Shown here piece by piece: positions 61,804 to 64,000 of a stretch of DNA of 64,000 nucleotides. Made by a program: the position numbers and the translations under genes. Below the pieces are notes generated by a model. That model made no database searches. It was not told where the DNA came from and was given only the letters and a program-made list of their open reading frames with translations. Every line of letters starts with the position of its first letter. Position 1 is the stretch's first letter. Origin of the DNA: BP-191 sp035940575. Lineage in GTDB: Bacteria > Actinomycetota > Actinomycetes > BP-191. Location of the stretch: positions 1 to 64,000 of the forward strand of contig DASZER010000026.1 in assembly GCA_035940575.1 (NCBI GenBank). The letters are read 5' to 3'.

Positions 61804-63359
61804 GCCGGGCAGCTCGTCGCGCCGTTGGTGAACGTCAGCGACACGGCGAACGTGCGCTGCGTCTGCGTGAGGTCCGGGTAGCGCGTGGCCGTCGCGATAA
61901 CGGTCGGCGAACCGCCCGTCCTCCACTTCATCGAGCCGGAGGGCAGCGTCGCGCGGAAGATCCGCGAGCCGCTGCTGTTCGTCGTGAGGTACGTGGCGTC
62001 CACCTTGGTCGCGAGCGAGTCGGTGAACTCGAGCTTGACCTTGTCGGTCGTGTTGAGGCCGCTCACCGTGATGTAGACGAGGCTCTGGCGGTTGAGGATG
62101 CCGTTGCCGTTGTGCACGCACAGGCTCGGCGAGATGCCCAGCGCGTCGATCGCCACCTGGGTGATCGACGGCGGCACGTACGTCACCGTGGTCGAGCGGC
62201 TCGCGGTGCCGTTGCCGCTGGCGGTGACCGTCCACTGGACGCTGCCGCCGTTGAACTCCCCCGCGTTCGCGGGCAGCGTGTAGGTGCCCGTCGTGTTGGA
62301 GTTCGACAGGTTCATCATCGCGGTGACGGTGCCGTTCTTCGTCGGGTACGACACGGTCATCGACGTCACGTTGGTGGTCGCCGTCGCGGTGACGGTGATC
62401 GGCTGCGTGTTGCGGCCCGACGCGCTGAGGTCGACCGACGAGGGCGAGACGTTCGGCGTGGAGATGTCGAGCGTGGTCGACGACAGCGAGAACGTCACCG
62501 TCACCGTGCCGTCCGCGGTCGCGCCGGCCGGGGCGTACGCCCTGGCGGTGAACGACATCGTCCCGACGTCGAACGGTCCCGCGCCGGCCGGCAGCGTGTA
62601 CGTCCAGTCGGTGTTCGAGCTCGGCGCGGTCATGATGAACGACTGCGTGATGTTGCCGCGGTCGACGTAGCTCAGGCGCACCTGGCTCGCGGCGATCGTC
62701 GTCTTGAGCCTGAACACGATCGGCGCGGTGGTGCGGCCCGTGGAGGTGAGCGCCATCGTCGCGGGCGTCGCGTTGAACTGCTGCACCTGGAACGGGCTGA
62801 CGACGCCGAGGCCGCGCGGCGTGACCTCGTCGGCCGTCGGCGCGCGCAGGCCCTCGACGTTCAGCGTCTTCGTCGCGGTGCCGACCTGCCAGGACAGGCG
62901 CGCGCGGACGAGCTTCGCGTCGTGGACGTCCGCGTCGTTGTCGGCGGCGCCGATCCCGTCGCCCGCGTCGTCGTACCAGAGGATGTCGAGGGTCCGCTTG
63001 TACTTCACGCCGTTCGCGGTGACCTCCTGGAGCCCCGGCAGCGGGGCGCGGGAGTCGCGGACGCCGCTCGCGGGCGGGTCGAGGGTCACGGTCTCCGACC
63101 CGTTCACCGTAGCGGCGTAGCCGGCGTCGGTGGCGTAGAAGCCGAGGACCTCCCACGGCAGCGCGCGCAGGTCCTCGACGGCCTGGTTGCCGACCTGGGT
63201 CGCGCGGACGCGGCGCTCGTTGGACGCCTGCGCCTTGATCGACGTCACGAGGAAGCCGGCCAGCGCCGCGAACACGATGCTGATGACGACGAGCGCGACC
63301 ATCGTCTCCACGAGCGTGAAGCCGTCGTCGTCGCGCTTCACGCGAAGGCGGTCGAGCAC
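61800..63359 (-). CDS. PilV-like prepilin with large Ig-like C-terminal region
   Basis: The 519-residue protein has a prepilin signal, KRDDDG13-F14TLVETMVALVVI with Glu at +5. It is much longer than usual PilV. Residues from about 190 on contain two or three similar beta-sandwich units (for example TLPAGAGPFDVGTMSFTARAYAP and TLPANAGEFNGGSVQWTVTASG), Thr/Ser-rich, suggesting tandem Ig-like or adhesive domains at a pilus tip. The GTG at 63357-63359 has GGAGG five bases upstream. Confidence 0.85.
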   Translation of the reverse strand: MLDRLRVKRDDDGFTLVETMVALVVISIVFAALAGFLVTSIKAQASNERRVRATQVGNQAVEDLRALPWEVLGFYATDAGYAATVNGSETVTLDPPASGVRDSRAPLPGLQEVTANGVKYKRTLDILWYDDAGDGIGAADNDADVHDAKLVRARLSWQVGTATKTLNVEGLRAPTADEVTPRGLGVVSPFQVQQFNATPATMALTSTGRTTAPIVFRLKTTIAASQVRLSYVDRGNITQSFIMTAPSSNTDWTYTLPAGAGPFDVGTMSFTARAYAPAGATADGTVTVTFSLSSTTLDISTPNVSPSSVDLSASGRNTQPITVTATATTNVTSMTVSYPTKNGTVTAMMNLSNSNTTGTYTLPANAGEFNGGSVQWTVTASGNGTASRSTTVTYVPPSITQVAIDALGISPSLCVHNGNGILNRQSLVYITVSGLNTTDKVKLEFTDSLATKVDATYLTTNSSGSRIFRATLPSGSMKWRTGGSPTVIATATRYPDLTQTQRTFAVSLTFTNGATSCPA

Positions 63360-63492
63360 GGAACCTCCACGTTGAGGACAGTCCTGTCCATCTGGGTCAC
63401 GTACGTCATCGGCCGGATGGGTGCCGGAATTGAGGGCCAACCGCATCAGGGTCCGTACCTCTCGGTCGCGTGCCCGGCCGCGGGCCCCGCCG

Positions 63493-63864
63493 TCACGGCG
63501 TGCAGGGACCCGAGATGGGCCGGCCGAGCGCGAGGTCGAAGTGGAAGTCCGGCGCGCCGGGCAGGTTCGCGTGGTCGGCCTCGATGCAGTAGCCGAGGTG
63601 GTTGGCGTCGCGGATCGACAGCGCGTCGCCGTCCGAAGGGCGGAACGCCGCGTCGGTCAGGCCGGCGTAGGTGAGGTTGTCGTTGAAGTACGACTCCGCC
63701 TCGATCGCGGCGTTGCGCAGGTCCGACTGGGCGGCGCGCTCCCACGCCTTCTCGCGCTGGCTGAGGAACGTCGGGATCGCGATGGCGGCCAGGACCCCGA
63801 GGATGACCACGACGACCAGGAGCTCCATCAGCGTGAAGCCGTCGTCGTCCGCTCGCCTGCGCAT
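63493..63864 (-). CDS. pilA: Type IV pilin (PilA-like)
   Basis: The 123-residue protein has RRRADDDG9-F10TLMELLVVVVILGVLAAIAIPTFL, the standard type IV pilin N-terminus with Glu at +5, and a short globular domain with two cysteines near the C-terminus (YCIEA, GPCTP) that could form a D-loop disulphide. GAGGAGG precedes the ATG. It is probably the main pilin or a major-like minor one. Confidence 0.9.
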   Translation of the reverse strand: MRRRADDDGFTLMELLVVVVILGVLAAIAIPTFLSQREKAWERAAQSDLRNAAIEAESYFNDNLTYAGLTDAAFRPSDGDALSIRDANHLGYCIEADHANLPGAPDFHFDLALGRPISGPCTP

Positions 63865-63939
63865 GTCGCCCTCCTCGTCGTGCTGCCTACGCGGTGCATC
63901 GGCATCGCCGCGGCGATGGTGAATCGCCCGAAAAGCGGA

Positions 63940-63969
63940 GCGGGCGGCACCCTGATGGGTGCCGCCCGC
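63940..63969 (-). terminator. Terminator after a gene entering from the right edge
   Basis: GCGGGCGGCACCC (63940-63952) and GGGTGCCGCCCGC (63957-63969) form a perfect 13-bp stem with a TGAT loop. On the minus strand it lies about 18 bases after a stop codon at 63988-63990 and before pilA. High pilin expression from separate transcripts would fit. Confidence 0.85.
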
Positions 63970-63987
63970 TACCGGGTACTACGGGGT

Positions 63988-64000
63988 CTAGCAGCCGCCG
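63988..64000 (-). CDS. 3' end of a further gene, possibly a pilin (partial)
   Basis: Only four codons before a TAG are visible, ending Gly-Gly-Cys. A C-terminal cysteine is common in pilins with a D-loop, and the place just upstream of pilA with a strong terminator fits a pilin. This is a guess from very little sequence. Confidence 0.3.

Overview
The window is a very GC-rich chromosomal segment from an actinomycete (Actinomycetota). Evidence for this is a set of genes that are typical of that phylum: mihF, a BldD orthologue, DUF1844 beside infC, a PriA without helicase motifs, class 1B PyrD/PyrK, a DksA/TraR-type zinc-finger protein, frequent GTG starts and many ATGA/GTGA overlaps. BldD argues against a mycobacterium and for a filamentous or related lineage. 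I cannot name a genus. The segment is almost entirely core metabolism, with a type IV pilus cluster at the right end and a few accessory insertions.

Layout, left to right. (1) 1-9.3 kb, minus strand: arginine operon argC-J-B-D, then an inserted cytochrome c and a lone receiver protein, then argF-R-G-H and a frameshifted mpg. Two ARG boxes flank the argC start. (2) 9.3-16.2 kb: infC-rpmI-rplT, a SpoU-type methyltransferase, a PAS histidine kinase, pheS, pheT. (3) 16.2-19.4 kb: a secreted Asp-box (BNR) protein, DUF1844, and two integral membrane proteins. (4) 19.4-28.3 kb: an FMN riboswitch followed by ribD-E-BA-H and hisG, preceded by a response regulator with an altered GGDEF motif, rpe, rsmB, fmt, def. 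(5) 28.4-33.8 kb: a lipoprotein beta-propeller, priA, a compositionally odd hairpin-rich locus with two small ORFs, metK, a GNAT. (6) 33.9-38.4 kb: DksA-like protein, an ECF sigma factor with a membrane partner, coaBC, rpoZ, gmk, mihF. (7) 38.4-49.6 kb: the pyrimidine operon pyrR-B-C, a fused PH-like/CarA protein, two unknown small genes, carB, pyrK, pyrD, pyrF, with a PyrR-binding loop in the leader. (8) 49.7-55.8 kb: bldD (plus strand), then nusB, efp, pepQ, aroQ-B-K-C. (9) 55.9-64 kb: type IV pilus genes (pilin, PilV-, PilW- and PilX-like proteins, PilD, PilM, PilN, PilO, a PilP-like protein).

Most genes are translationally coupled by 4-bp overlaps. Three genes (mpg, fmt, gmk) appear to start at CTG inside CTGA overlaps, and two (infC, ribE) at ATC behind a strong Shine-Dalgarno sequence. 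Several genes look leaderless.

The signals I consider most worth following are: a possible c-di-GMP/BldD/type IV pilus circuit (BldD with all four c-di-GMP-contacting residues, a BldD-type operator just upstream of pilM and another at the bldD promoter, and a GGDEF-family protein); the structured locus at 31.4-32.0 kb, which resembles a leader-peptide attenuation device; an intergenic repeat family with four copies in this window; and the in-frame fusion of a membrane PH-like domain to carbamoyl-phosphate synthase small subunit.
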